A stretch of 64,000 nt of DNA from Nocardia niigatensis NBRC 100131 (GTDB lineage Bacteria; Actinomycetota; Actinomycetes; Mycobacteriales; Mycobacteriaceae). The stretch lies in contig NZ_BAGC01000040.1 in assembly GCF_000308655.1 (NCBI RefSeq), positions 186,001-250,000 on the forward strand. The letters run 5' to 3'. Positions 26,266 to 34,083 of this stretch are shown piece by piece; the stretch's first letter is position 1, and each line of letters opens with the position of its first letter. The notes below the pieces were generated by a model. The model was not told the origin of the DNA. It was given only the letters and a program-made list of their open reading frames with translations, and searched no databases. The position numbers and the translations under genes were made by a program.

Positions 26266-27771
26266 TCAGCTCTCCGTATCGCCTATCGAGCCAGGTCCAG
26301 CCGCCCTCGCGGCAGCGTGCCGCCCGGCGCGGCGGCCGAAGTAAGAGCCTGCGCCCAGCTGGGTACCGCTGGCATAGCCCTTTCCGTCCTGAGCCAGACT
26401 CGGCGCGCAGGCGCCCGCGGCGTAGAGGCCCGCGACCAGCGTCCCGTCTGCGCGGCTGACCTGCCCGTCGACCGAGGTGCGCAGCCCGCCCAGAGTGAAG
26501 CCGGCGTAGGAGGCTTTCCCCAACGAGAGGTCGAAGGCCGCCCACGGGCCACGATCCTGAGCTTCGACGTACTCGGGCTGCTTGTGGAAGGCGGGGTCCT
26601 GCTTGGTTGCCGAATGAATGTTGTAGTCCCTCAGCGTCTTTTGAAGGCTGCCTGCGGGAATCGACAGAGCGGCCTCCATCTCAGCGACGGTCTCCCATCC
26701 GTCGATGAAGGGCACCAGCTGGAAGTCACGCTTCTCCAGATGTGCCTCGTCGACAATCAAATACGCCTTCGAACCGGGCTGCTCCATGACAAATCCGGCG
26801 CTGCGCGCGTGGTAGGAATCCTCGGCAACGAACCGTCGCCCCAACACGTTCACAATGATGCCCGTCAGATGGCGCGCGGGTGGGTAGACCGGCGCGGTCA
26901 GGAAGCACTGGTCCATGTGCTCTGTCGCCCCGCCCACCGACATTCCCAACCGGATTCCCAGCCCATCGTCGAAGGAGGAGCCCAGGGGGTACGGCTTCTC
27001 GGCCAGCATCGGGACGAATTGCTCGACCATGGCCGGGTTCATCACGAACCCACCCGCCGCGAGAACTACCGCAGAGGCACGGACCGTTCCCTGGTCCGTC
27101 GGCTGCTTCCATCGCGCTCCGACGACGGTGCCGGTCTCGTCGCACACCAACTGCCGGATACTGGTCTCATACCGGATCTCCGCCCGCAGCCGCGCAAGTC
27201 GCTCGACCAGTAGATCCATCACCAGTGCCGCACCGCCGGTGTCACCGGCAACCGGCACTTTGTGTCCACGCGGTGCAGGCACAGCCAGTTCACGAAACGG
27301 CCAGACGTTCTCGTTGCCGGTGTACATCAAGCCTTCGGTGCCGGGTTGGATTACCGCTTTCTCGGGGTAGAAGGTGCGCTCGAACGTGAATCCCAACCGT
27401 TCGAGCCAATGGAAGTGCTCCACGCTGTCGGTGCAATAGGCGCGGATCTTGTCCGCGTCCGGTGCCGCCGAAGCCGCGGTCAGGTACTTTGCCATCTCCT
27501 CGACGGAGTCGGCGTGCCCGGTCGCCACCTGCACCGGAGTGCCTGCGCCGAGGTAGAAGTGCCCGCCCGCCATCGCCGATGTTCCGCCCGCGACCGCCGC
27601 ACGCTCCAGAACGAGCACCCGGGCTCCTTGTGCCGCTGCCTCGGCCGCCGCACACGCCCCAGCGATCCCCGCGCCGACGACCACGACATCGACCTCGTCC
27701 GACCAGTCGCCGACATCACCGGCGGGCACCACTTCAGGAATCTTCGTTTGCATGTCGTCACGGTGACTCAC
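26266..27771 (-). CDS. FAD-binding dehydrogenase, fumarate reductase/KstD-related flavoprotein
   Basis: A 501-residue flavoprotein with VVVVGAGIAGACAAAEAAAQG near residues 28-48, GGTSAMAGGHFYLG, VLAAGGF and the C-terminal GYASGTQLGAGSYFGRRAG. It belongs to the family that includes KstD but lacks the KstD Tyr-x3-Gly arrangement seen in the 11204 gene, so it may act on a different bond or on another ring position. GTG 27771 follows GAGGGG at good spacing; ATG 27753 is a possible alternative. It heads the leftward P450 operon and is divergent from the ketosteroid isomerase. Confidence 0.82.
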   Translation of the reverse strand: MSHRDDMQTKIPEVVPAGDVGDWSDEVDVVVVGAGIAGACAAAEAAAQGARVLVLERAAVAGGTSAMAGGHFYLGAGTPVQVATGHADSVEEMAKYLTAASAAPDADKIRAYCTDSVEHFHWLERLGFTFERTFYPEKAVIQPGTEGLMYTGNENVWPFRELAVPAPRGHKVPVAGDTGGAALVMDLLVERLARLRAEIRYETSIRQLVCDETGTVVGARWKQPTDQGTVRASAVVLAAGGFVMNPAMVEQFVPMLAEKPYPLGSSFDDGLGIRLGMSVGGATEHMDQCFLTAPVYPPARHLTGIIVNVLGRRFVAEDSYHARSAGFVMEQPGSKAYLIVDEAHLEKRDFQLVPFIDGWETVAEMEAALSIPAGSLQKTLRDYNIHSATKQDPAFHKQPEYVEAQDRGPWAAFDLSLGKASYAGFTLGGLRTSVDGQVSRADGTLVAGLYAAGACAPSLAQDGKGYASGTQLGAGSYFGRRAGRHAAARAAGPGSIGDTES

Positions 27772-27823
27772 GGCCTATCCCCTCGGCCAGAGTGCTGTCC
27801 CATCTCGCGGACATCGGAGCGTC

Positions 27824-27838
27824 GATCTCGCCGAGATC
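27824..27838. promoter_or_regulatory. candidate operator between divergent flavoprotein and ksi genes
   Basis: GATCTCG (27824-27830) and CGAGATC (27832-27838) form a perfect seven-base inverted repeat around one central base in the 119-base divergent intergenic region. The length and symmetry suit a TetR or similar dimeric repressor. No matching regulator gene is adjacent. Confidence 0.5.
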
Positions 27839-27890
27839 TGATCTCCTGTGCCAGCCGGTAGCGGAACGCGCTGCCGCAGAAAGGAACCCC

Positions 27891-28277
27891 GTGCCCTCCG
27901 CGAACGAGATCATCGCTTCGGTCCACGAATACATCCGCCGGCTCGGCACCGCTGCCTCCGCCGACATTGCCGCGCTCTACGCCGAGGACGCCACTGTCGA
28001 GGATCCTGTCGGAGGGAAGATCCGCCGCGGTCGCGAAGAGATCAGCGCCTTCTACAGCGCACTCGATCCCGTCGACACCAGCGCCGAACTGCTTCTCGTG
28101 CGGGCATCCGGCGACCAGGCTGCCTTCCACATGCGCGTGGTCACCACAACACCGGATCAAGTGATCACTATCGAACCGATCGATGTCATGACCTTCGACG
28201 AGCAGGGACTGATCACGGCGATGCGCGCTTTCTGGGGTCCGCAGGACGTGACAGTCGCCGAATCCCGCCCAGCCTGA
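27891..28277 (+). CDS. ksi: steroid delta-isomerase (ketosteroid isomerase, SnoaL fold)
   Basis: A 128-residue member of the delta5-3-ketosteroid isomerase family. It keeps the catalytic Tyr14 (HEYIRRL), general base Asp38 (ATVEDPVG) and second acid Asp98 (PIDVMTFDEQG) at the numbering of the Comamonas enzyme. KSI moves the C5-C6 double bond of 3-keto-5-ene steroids into conjugation. GTG 27891 follows AAAGGAA, and Tyr14 numbering supports this start; the long upstream frame is not coding. It is divergent from a KstD-related gene. This is the clearest sequence evidence that the cluster handles steroids. Confidence 0.93.
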   Translation: MPSANEIIASVHEYIRRLGTAASADIAALYAEDATVEDPVGGKIRRGREEISAFYSALDPVDTSAELLLVRASGDQAAFHMRVVTTTPDQVITIEPIDVMTFDEQGLITAMRAFWGPQDVTVAESRPA

Positions 28278-28495
28278 ACCCGGGTCAGGATGCCACGGTG
28301 CCGCGGGCTGCCACACGGACTCGGATCTGGGAGTCAGCGCGGGGTCGGTCCGCGACCCGGGCGCACCCGGGCCCGACGCGACTTCCTATCGGGTAGCGAA
28401 GCCGCGTCGTAGGCTGACCACAATTCTCGACCTGCGCTCCCACTGAGTGGAAATTCCGCATCGAAACGGCGCGCGGACGGTCCTACCGTGCGCGT

Positions 28496-29053
28496 GTGAT
28501 CAAGGCCGGTAACGGTATTCGGGGCCGCATATTGGCCATTGTCCTGATACCCAGCGTGACCATGCTCGGCTCCAGTGTGGGCGCCGCAGCCTATCTGCTG
28601 GAAAACGGTCGGCAAGCCCACAATTGGGCGGTCGAGCTCGAGAAGGCCACCCGGCCCACCGTGGAGATAGTCGCGGCCGTTCAACGGGAGCGCTTCCTGA
28701 CACTGCAAGTGCTCGCAGGCAATACGGCTGCCGCCAAGAACCTGACCTTGGCGCGCAACGAGGCCGACGAAGCCGTCAGCGAGATGCGGTCTGCAGGTGA
28801 CGCGATCTCGGAGCTGGATCCGGAGACCATCCTCGCAAGCGTGACAGCCATCAGCGCAACGCTCGGGCGACTGCCGGAAATTCGTCAGCGCTTGTTCGTC
28901 GTCGCCAAATTGGCAGGCCGTCACGGCGTCTCCGTCCGCCTGCGCGAATCCAATCACGGTGGAGTGCAGGCAATCGTCGTCCTGCCCCTGACCTTCGTCG
29001 TCGAGGACGACAACGTCCAGCGAACAACCTCACGCGCCATCGAGTCGCAGTAG
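28496..29053 (+). pseudogene. internally deleted sensor histidine kinase remnant
   Basis: An open frame of 185 residues from GTG 28496. Residues 1-135 resemble the start of a nitrate-sensor type histidine kinase: a short cytoplasmic tail, a membrane helix (ILAIVLIPSVTMLGSSVGAA) and a helical periplasmic domain beginning HNWAVELEKATRPTVEIVAA. From about residue 139 the text changes to AKLAGRHGVSVRLRESNHGG, which is the end of an ATPase catalytic domain. The HAMP, phospho-acceptor and most of the ATPase region are absent. It is best read as an in-frame deletion of more than 1 kb. No response regulator is adjacent. Confidence 0.75.
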
Positions 29054-29410
29054 CACGCCCTGCGACGACACGAATTCGAACGAGCCCAGCACCTTCGGGT
29101 AGTCACCACAGGCCGAAAATGGTTGAAGTGAAGGCAATTCCCCCCATCTGGCGAGCCACCTCCAACGTGGCTCGCCGCACCCGCATCGACACGCCGTCGA
29201 CCACCGAACGTCATACCAGCGCAGGCCCTTGGAAAGCGGCCGATCGATACAACGTTGCCGGATTCCTCTTCGACAGGCTCGCTCTGCGCGGCAGGGCGCC
29301 CAACCGCGGAACATATCGGTCATGACGTCGCCGACGACCGGAGCAAATCGGCTTCCGCCCAACGGGAACCCAACCCCTTCGATACAGTCCCCGCGAACAA
29401 ACTGACGATC
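29054..29410. other. gap without recognisable gene
   Basis: Short open frames occur but none carries a motif or a convincing ribosome site. The stretch separates the kinase remnant from the next SDR operon and must hold that operon's promoter. No clear -35/-10 pair or palindrome was seen. Confidence 0.5.
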
Positions 29411-30280
29411 ATGAGCGACTACAAAGGAACATTGCAGAATCCCGATCTGTCCATGTACGGACCTTGGGCGGTGATCGCCGGCGGTTCGGAGGGTGTCGGG
29501 GCCGAGTTCGCACGGCAGCTTGCGGCGACAAATATCAATCTGGTGCTGGCGGCGCGCAAACCCGAGCCGCTGGCGGAGACCGGCGAAGCCTGCCGGGAGC
29601 TCGGTGTGGACGTGCGGACGCTGGCGGTCGATCTCGTCGACGGCGGTGTCGATGAGATCATCAGGGCTACCGCGGACATCGAGGTTGGTCTGCTCATCTG
29701 CAATGCCGGGGCCAACACCCACAGCATGGAGTTCCTCGACGGCGACGCGGACGAATTCCAGCGGGTGATAGACCTCAACATCACCGCGACCTTGGCATTG
29801 GTGCGGCACTTCGGTCGCGCCATGCGGGACAGAAGGCGGGGCGGGATCCTGCTCGTCGGCTCGCTGGCGGAGTTCGCCGGGTCGGTGCGGCACACGACCT
29901 ACGGCGGCTCGAAGGCGTTCCTGAGAATCTTCGCCGAGGGTCTGTGGCTGGAGTTGCGTGATCACGGCGTGCACGTCCTCGAGTTGATCCTCGGGGTCAC
30001 TCGCACCCCGGCTATGGCACGCGTCGGGCTGAATTTCGACGCCCCGGGGTTGACGGTGTCCGAGCCCGCCGACGTGGCGCGGGAAGGTCTGGCGCACTTG
30101 GCAGATGGGCCGGTTCGGATTGTCAGCGGCAATATGGAGTCCGTCGCGAGACGCCTCGATCCGGACCGCGCGAAGGTCGTGTTGGAGGGGCACCGGGCCG
30201 TCGCCCGGTTGATGGGCCTGGAGCCGTCGACCGACGTCGAGAACAGCGCGCCGACGGGTCAGGAGGCGGTCCGTGGATGA
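29411..30280 (+). CDS. short-chain dehydrogenase/reductase
   Basis: A 289-residue SDR with the cofactor motif GGSEGVG near residues 23-29, CNAGAN in place of NNAG, the catalytic Ser in LVGSLAEF and YGGSK as Tyr-x3-Lys. ATG 29411 is the first start that keeps the N-terminal strand intact. The C-terminus (RLMGLEPSTDVENS onward) is longer than the core fold. It overlaps the SnoaL-like gene by eight bases, so the two are co-transcribed. The substrate is unknown; position at the edge of the steroid cluster suggests a hydroxysteroid-like alcohol. Confidence 0.84.
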   Translation: MSDYKGTLQNPDLSMYGPWAVIAGGSEGVGAEFARQLAATNINLVLAARKPEPLAETGEACRELGVDVRTLAVDLVDGGVDEIIRATADIEVGLLICNAGANTHSMEFLDGDADEFQRVIDLNITATLALVRHFGRAMRDRRRGGILLVGSLAEFAGSVRHTTYGGSKAFLRIFAEGLWLELRDHGVHVLELILGVTRTPAMARVGLNFDAPGLTVSEPADVAREGLAHLADGPVRIVSGNMESVARRLDPDRAKVVLEGHRAVARLMGLEPSTDVENSAPTGQEAVRG

Positions 30281-30739
30281 CGCGCTGGCTCGCTTGGAGC
30301 GACGTGTTCAACGAGTCGAAGACGAATTGGCGGTGACGCGCCTGCTCACCTCGTACGGTCCGCTCGCCGATTCCGGAGACGCCGACCGGACTGCTGAATT
30401 GTGGTCCGAGAAAAGCGAATACGACGTCGAAGGCTGGCGCATGCACAGTCGCGAGGAAGTGCGCGCGATGCTCCGGTCCGATAGTCACCAGACACTCATC
30501 GGCGGCGGCAGTGCGCACTTCTTCGGCCCGCCGACCATCTCGGTCGACGAGGACGACGCGGTGGCCGTCTGCAAGGCGCTCCTGGTGCGGCACGACGCCG
30601 ACGGATTCCCCATCATGCGCGCCGGGGCCCACCGAATCCGCCTGCACCGCTTTGCCGAAGGCTGGCGTATCACACAACGCGTGACGCGGCTCTGGACGGC
30701 AGTCCAGAGGCCCGCGCCTTGCTCGCCGACGGCGTCTGA
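30273..30739 (+). pseudogene. SnoaL/NTF2-like protein gene with a 3' frameshift
   Basis: GTG 30273 starts a SnoaL_4-type cone-fold protein (LERRVQRVEDELAVTRLL, then SYGPLADSGDADRTAELW). Up to about 30690 the frame is normal. There the coding text jumps: the next base frame reads LDGSPEARALLADGV and a stop at 30737-30739, which is the ordinary end of such proteins. In the original frame the sequence becomes Arg/Pro/Ser-rich and runs 300 bases over the convergent LLM gene. One missing base at about 30691 explains both. It is either a recent mutation or a sequencing error; only the last 16 residues are affected. Confidence 0.8.
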
Positions 30740-30744
30740 CGGTT

Positions 30745-31671
30745 TCAACCGCAGTGCGGCGGGTTTTCGCCTCCCGCGCCGCACCCCGGAGTCGCGGCGC
30801 TCTCGAAGCTGGAAAGGCCCGAAAGGGCCTCCAGCTGTTCGAGATATTGGCCGAGCGACCGATGCATCAGACGGGGTTGCACGATGGTGGCTCCCGCTTC
30901 GGCCAGTTCAGCGATCACGTGTTCGGAGCGTTCGGGTGCGGCGACCGGATCCAGCGCCTCCGACGTTGCCACCACGACATCGAAATCTGGTGGATCGCAT
31001 TCCTTCAGCCGAGCCCGCAGCTGCCCGGGTGTGAGTACCGCGGGCAGCCAGCCGTCGCCGAGGGTGACGGCCCGTCGCAGCGCGGCATCGCTGGCACCGC
31101 CCACCCAGATCGGCAAGTGCCGTTGTACCGCGCTTGGATCGACCACCAGATCCGCGAATCGGTAGTACTGCCCGGTGAATTCGGGTACCCGCTGGCCCAG
31201 CGCCGCCCGCAGCGCGGCGACGGCTTCATCCGCGCGCCGTCCGCGATCGGTGAACGACGCACCGAGCAATTCGAATTCCTCGCGTGCGGTTCCGACACCG
31301 ACGCCGAGCACCACGCGACCACCACTGATGCGATCCAAGGTGCCGTATCGCTTGGCGATGGCCAGCGGATGGTGGTAGCCGAGCACGAGAACGCTGGTGC
31401 ACAATCTGATTCGCTTCGTCCGAGCGGCCAGGTACGACAGGGTGGCCAGTGGATCCCAGTACCGGGTCCCCCGTGTTCCCTTCAGCATCGTGGACTCGGA
31501 ATGCTCTGCCACCGCTATGTGTTCGCTGCACGTGACATGGTCGAATCCGAGTCGGTCACCGGTTTCGGCGATCCGTGCGATTTCCTCGATGCCCGCTTCG
31601 TGCTCCCACTCGGCGGACCGCCCCGGAATGTCCAGCACCACCGGGGTGCTGATACCCATGCGCACCGTCAC
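30745..31671 (-). CDS. LLM-class flavin-dependent (probably F420-dependent) oxidoreductase
   Basis: A 308-residue luciferase-like monooxygenase-fold protein. LGFDHVTCSEHIAV, RIRLCTSVLVLGYHHPLAIAKRYGTLDRISGGRV and VGVGVGTAREEFELLG are standard for the actinobacterial F420-dependent branch. GTG 31671 overlaps the upstream stop (GTGA) and has GGGAG at good spacing, so I prefer it to ATG 31659. The stop lies five bases from the frameshift-corrected end of the convergent SnoaL-like gene. The substrate is unknown. Confidence 0.87.
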   Translation of the reverse strand: MTVRMGISTPVVLDIPGRSAEWEHEAGIEEIARIAETGDRLGFDHVTCSEHIAVAEHSESTMLKGTRGTRYWDPLATLSYLAARTKRIRLCTSVLVLGYHHPLAIAKRYGTLDRISGGRVVLGVGVGTAREEFELLGASFTDRGRRADEAVAALRAALGQRVPEFTGQYYRFADLVVDPSAVQRHLPIWVGGASDAALRRAVTLGDGWLPAVLTPGQLRARLKECDPPDFDVVVATSEALDPVAAPERSEHVIAELAEAGATIVQPRLMHRSLGQYLEQLEALSGLSSFESAATPGCGAGGENPPHCG

Positions 31672-32444
31672 CGGTTCTCCCAGGGGTCGATCGTCCGCAC
31701 CGGCCCCGCCAGTAGCGTCGTCTCGACCTCCGGACACGGCGACCCGAATCCCGCCGCATCCCATTCCTTTTCACGAGCCGCCAGCTCGCGCGTTACCTCG
31801 GCCGGATCGGCGTCCAGGTAGAGCAGCCGGATCCGGATCGAGCCGGGCAGGTATTCGGCCGTGCCATCCAGCGGCGGGGCCGGATGCTTCTGGAGCGAAT
31901 GCAATGCGAAGGTCCACGCGCCGGCCACCCCGGGACTATCGACCAGAGCGGGTAGCCGCACGCGGTCGTACCAGCCGTAGTGGTCATGAGTCCGTGCACC
32001 GTGCGGCTCCGCGAACCGGCTCACCGTGACGTGGAGGCCACGGTTCGGCCGGAACGGTAGTGCGTCGGCGGAGACCCGGGCGCGCTGCGCCACATAGCCC
32101 TTCACCGGGGTGAAGAACGCGGTCAACGGCCTGCGCACGCCGGGCAGCAGCGGGCCGCGACCCCATTGAATCGAATCCTCGCCGAGTTTCCGCCATTCCG
32201 CGAGGCTCTCCTCGTACGGCGACCGGAACCAATACATCGCCATGTAATCGGTCCCGGACAGTTCCGGGCAGGACGCGCCGAGCTGCGTGTACTCGGCGGG
32301 TCGCGCCCATCTGTCGCCCCACGCCACCCCGGGCAACAGCAGATTCTCCGGCCGGTGGTCGAATATGTGCCACTCGTTGTACTCCCGGTGCAGACCCGGG
32401 TCGGCGAGATCGACGAACGAGAAGAACGCCCGCTCGGAGAACAT
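31668..32444 (-). CDS. dimeric alpha/beta-barrel (EthD-like) protein, function unknown
   Basis: A 258-residue protein. The N-terminus MFSERAFFSFVDLADPGLHREYNEWHIFDHRPENLLLPG is of the ferredoxin-like EthD/dimeric barrel type, with a conserved-looking YNEWHIFDHRPE helix; the second half repeats a similar motif (HDHYGWYDRVRLPALVDSPG). It thus looks like two fused barrel modules. ATG 32444 follows a strong AGGAGG site. It is coupled to the LLM gene by a GTGA overlap and may act on the same substrate. No catalytic residues can be named. Confidence 0.7.
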   Translation of the reverse strand: MFSERAFFSFVDLADPGLHREYNEWHIFDHRPENLLLPGVAWGDRWARPAEYTQLGASCPELSGTDYMAMYWFRSPYEESLAEWRKLGEDSIQWGRGPLLPGVRRPLTAFFTPVKGYVAQRARVSADALPFRPNRGLHVTVSRFAEPHGARTHDHYGWYDRVRLPALVDSPGVAGAWTFALHSLQKHPAPPLDGTAEYLPGSIRIRLLYLDADPAEVTRELAAREKEWDAAGFGSPCPEVETTLLAGPVRTIDPWENR

Positions 32445-32504
32445 AGGGAAACCTCCTGTCCTGGCATCGGTTCGGTCACCGACGCCCGCGTGGGCCCACG
32501 CTAG

Positions 32505-32775
32505 GGCGGCCTGGCTGGTGACATGCCGCAACCTTCCGGCCAACGGGACAGGCGCGGGCCGCTCCGAGGGCGGATCCAGTCATCCGAACGGCTTGTGGGG
32601 CACGCTGAGTTCGCGACCTCGCTGGCATCAGCGGCACGTCCCAGGGGTATCTGCAGGAAGTCCTCCGGGATGCCCTGGGTCGTCGGGGTGCGGACCATGC
32701 CCGGATGCACCGAGTTGACACGAATCTCGTACTGGGCCAGTTCGAGTGCCGCGTACTTGGTTTCTTGGAGTCGAC
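32505..32775 (-). pseudogene. SDR C-terminal remnant
   Basis: A minus-strand stretch reads TKYAALELAQYEIRVNSVHPG and then IPLGRAADASEVANS, the usual text after the SDR catalytic Lys. The N-terminal two thirds, with the cofactor motif and catalytic Tyr, is missing. After EVANS the frame breaks and a piece with MTGSA appears in another frame. It is a truncated and frameshifted SDR gene. Confidence 0.75.
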
Positions 32776-33074
32776 CAGCCCTTACTGACGACGACCGAAC
32801 GCACGTGGAGGTTCGCGACCAACGGTCACTGTGCACGGTGATAATCAGCGGGGCATAAGGCGGCTGGAGGAGAACTGGTTCCGCGCTCCTACAACCCCGG
32901 ATGGATCCGGGCAGACCTTCCACGGAACCGACATCACGGGCTGCACGACCAACCTGGACGACGTCGTCACCGAACACCAACCACACGGAGTGATGTAGAT
33001 CACAATGGTTAGCCGCTATCCATCGGGGCCGCTCCGAGATACTCCGACCCGCCGGGTGACGCGGATTTGGCACG
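32776..33074. other. gap with no intact gene; short plus-strand tail of unknown origin
   Basis: A plus-strand piece ending GTDITGCTTNLDDVVTEHQ and a stop at 32996-32998 reads like the C-terminal end of a protein, but no start or family was found. A CRP-like palindrome overlaps its end at 32990-33003. Confidence 0.4.
32990..33003. promoter_or_regulatory. CRP/FNR-like palindrome
   Basis: GTGATGTAGATCAC has perfect GTGA and TCAC arms around six bases, the form bound by CRP-type regulators in mycobacteria and relatives. No promoter or intact gene start lies beside it, so it may be an orphan left by gene loss. Confidence 0.45.
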
Positions 33075-33117
33075 AAACAAGCAGGCCAACACGTTTACCG
33101 TGTTGGCCTGCTTGTTT
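33075..33117 (-). terminator. 19-bp perfect hairpin after tRNA-Val(CAC)
   Basis: Arms 33075-33093 and 33099-33117 are perfectly complementary over 19 bases around a five-base loop. On the minus strand the hairpin follows the tRNA-Val 3' end by five bases and its right arm ends CTTGTTT, so it is most likely the transcription terminator of that tRNA. Confidence 0.8.
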
Positions 33118-33121
33118 GCAG

Positions 33122-33193
33122 TGGTTCTAGCTGGGATCGAACCAGCGACCCCTCGCGTGTGAGGCGAGTGCTCTCCCGCTGAGCTATAGAACC
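33122..33193 (-). tRNA. tRNA-Val (anticodon CAC)
   Basis: A 72-base cloverleaf on the minus strand. The acceptor stem GGTTCTA pairs with TAGAACC, the D arm is AGCTCAGCGGGAGAGCA, the anticodon stem CTCGC/GCGAG encloses loop CTCACAC with anticodon CAC, and the T arm has GGTTCGATCC. CCA is not encoded. A strong hairpin terminator follows. Confidence 0.95.
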
Positions 33194-33519
33194 GTAGCTC
33201 GCCGCCCCAGGGCGGCTTGTTCTTCCTGGCGTTTTGCCGTTCCGAACGAGACAGAACTTTACACAGATCGCCGTCGTCACACCAAATCGCGTGCGTGTGG
33301 GCGCAAAATCGGGTTGTGACGGGCGGGCTGTCGTGTCGCGCGAGGTTCATCGGAGTGTTGCCCGTTCGCTACGGGGTATTGGTTGCGGCGGGGTGGGATC
33401 GAGGTGGCCTGCGTGGCTGCGGGCGACCCCCGGAATTTCGGGGGCGGCTTGTTCTGCGCCGGGGAGGCCGCGCGAACTACACAGCTGTAGTTCAGATTTA
33501 CCACCTCTCACCAGGCGAT

Positions 33520-33549
33520 TTGTTACCTGCGCGGATCGTCGGCTAATGT
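33520..33549 (+). promoter_or_regulatory. promoter of the tRNA-Gly/Cys/Val cluster
   Basis: TTGTTA (33520-33525) and TAATGT (33544-33549) are separated by 18 bases, 44 bases before the first tRNA. The words GGCGATTTG and GGCTAATGTTCT recur in front of the second tRNA-Gly at 60400, which supports a shared promoter. Confidence 0.65.
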
Positions 33550-33593
33550 TCTCTCTCGTCAGCGGGACAGCCGAAAGGCGCCCGGGGCGAAAT

Positions 33594-33666
33594 GCGGATG
33601 TAGCGCAGCTGGTAGCGCATCACCTTGCCAAGGTGAGGGTCGCGGGTTCGAATCCCGTCATCCGCT
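33594..33666 (+). tRNA. tRNA-Gly (anticodon GCC)
   Basis: A 73-base cloverleaf. Acceptor GCGGATG pairs with CATCCGC, anticodon loop TTGCCAA holds GCC, and the T arm has GGGTTCGAATCCC. CCA is not encoded here. The mature sequence is identical to the copy at 60400, where CCA is encoded. Confidence 0.96.
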
Positions 33667-33689
33667 CGAGAGGCCGACACGGCCTGCTT

Positions 33690-33760
33690 GGCGGTGTGGC
33701 CGAGTGGTGAGGCAACGGCCTGCAAAGCCGTGCACACGGGTTCGATTCCCGTCGCCGCCT
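33690..33760 (+). tRNA. tRNA-Cys (anticodon GCA)
   Basis: A 71-base cloverleaf. Acceptor GGCGGTG pairs with CGCCGCC with one G-T pair; the anticodon loop CTGCAAA holds GCA; discriminator base T as usual for tRNA-Cys. It is absent from the second tRNA cluster at 60400. Confidence 0.95.
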
Positions 33761-33785
33761 CTTCTTTTTGAAGAGCAAAAGACCC

Positions 33786-33860
33786 GCGCGATTAGCTCAG
33801 CGGGAGAGCGCTTCCCTGACACGGAAGAGGTCACTGGTTCAATCCCAGTATCGCGCACCA
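33786..33860 (+). tRNA. tRNA-Val (anticodon GAC)
   Basis: A cloverleaf of 72 bases plus encoded CCA. Acceptor GCGCGAT pairs with ATCGCGC; anticodon loop CTGACAC holds GAC; T arm TGGTTCAATCCCA. It is identical over its whole length to the copy at 60490-60564. Confidence 0.96.
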
Positions 33861-33875
33861 TGTTTCGTACAGATC

Positions 33876-33901
33876 AGGCCCGGCTCACGCCGGGCCTTTC
33901 T
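33876..33901 (+). terminator. Rho-independent terminator of the tRNA cluster
   Basis: AGGCCCGGC and GCCGGGCCT pair perfectly around a TCAC loop, followed by TTTCT. It lies 15 bases after the tRNA-Val CCA end. Confidence 0.85.
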
Positions 33902-34083
33902 GCTGTCTCGGGTATAGCAGGTATTCGGCGGCCGCTGGCGCGTACTGATCGGCGAGATCTATCGTTTGTTCGTTGATGCGTCTTGGACGACATCGGCGAG
34001 CGTTGACGAGGACGAGGACAGCTACGGGCCCGGGCTCGGTCGAGCCGGCGGTCCGGATCATCGGATCGTCGAAGGGATGCGTG

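Noticed and set aside
1..28300. Assignment to the KstR-controlled cholesterol regulon
   Set aside because: I saw no KstR-type motif in the divergent promoters and no mce4, kstR or cholesterol oxidase gene; the regulator present is GntR.
29030..30193. A 387-residue minus-strand frame
   Set aside because: It is antisense to the SDR at 29411, which has intact SDR motifs; the minus-strand product has none.
33786..33860. tRNA-Val 3' end as an attachment site of an integrative element
   Set aside because: The repeated tRNAs are complete genes with their own promoters and terminators rather than short att duplications, and no integrase lies nearby; homologous recombination is a better explanation.
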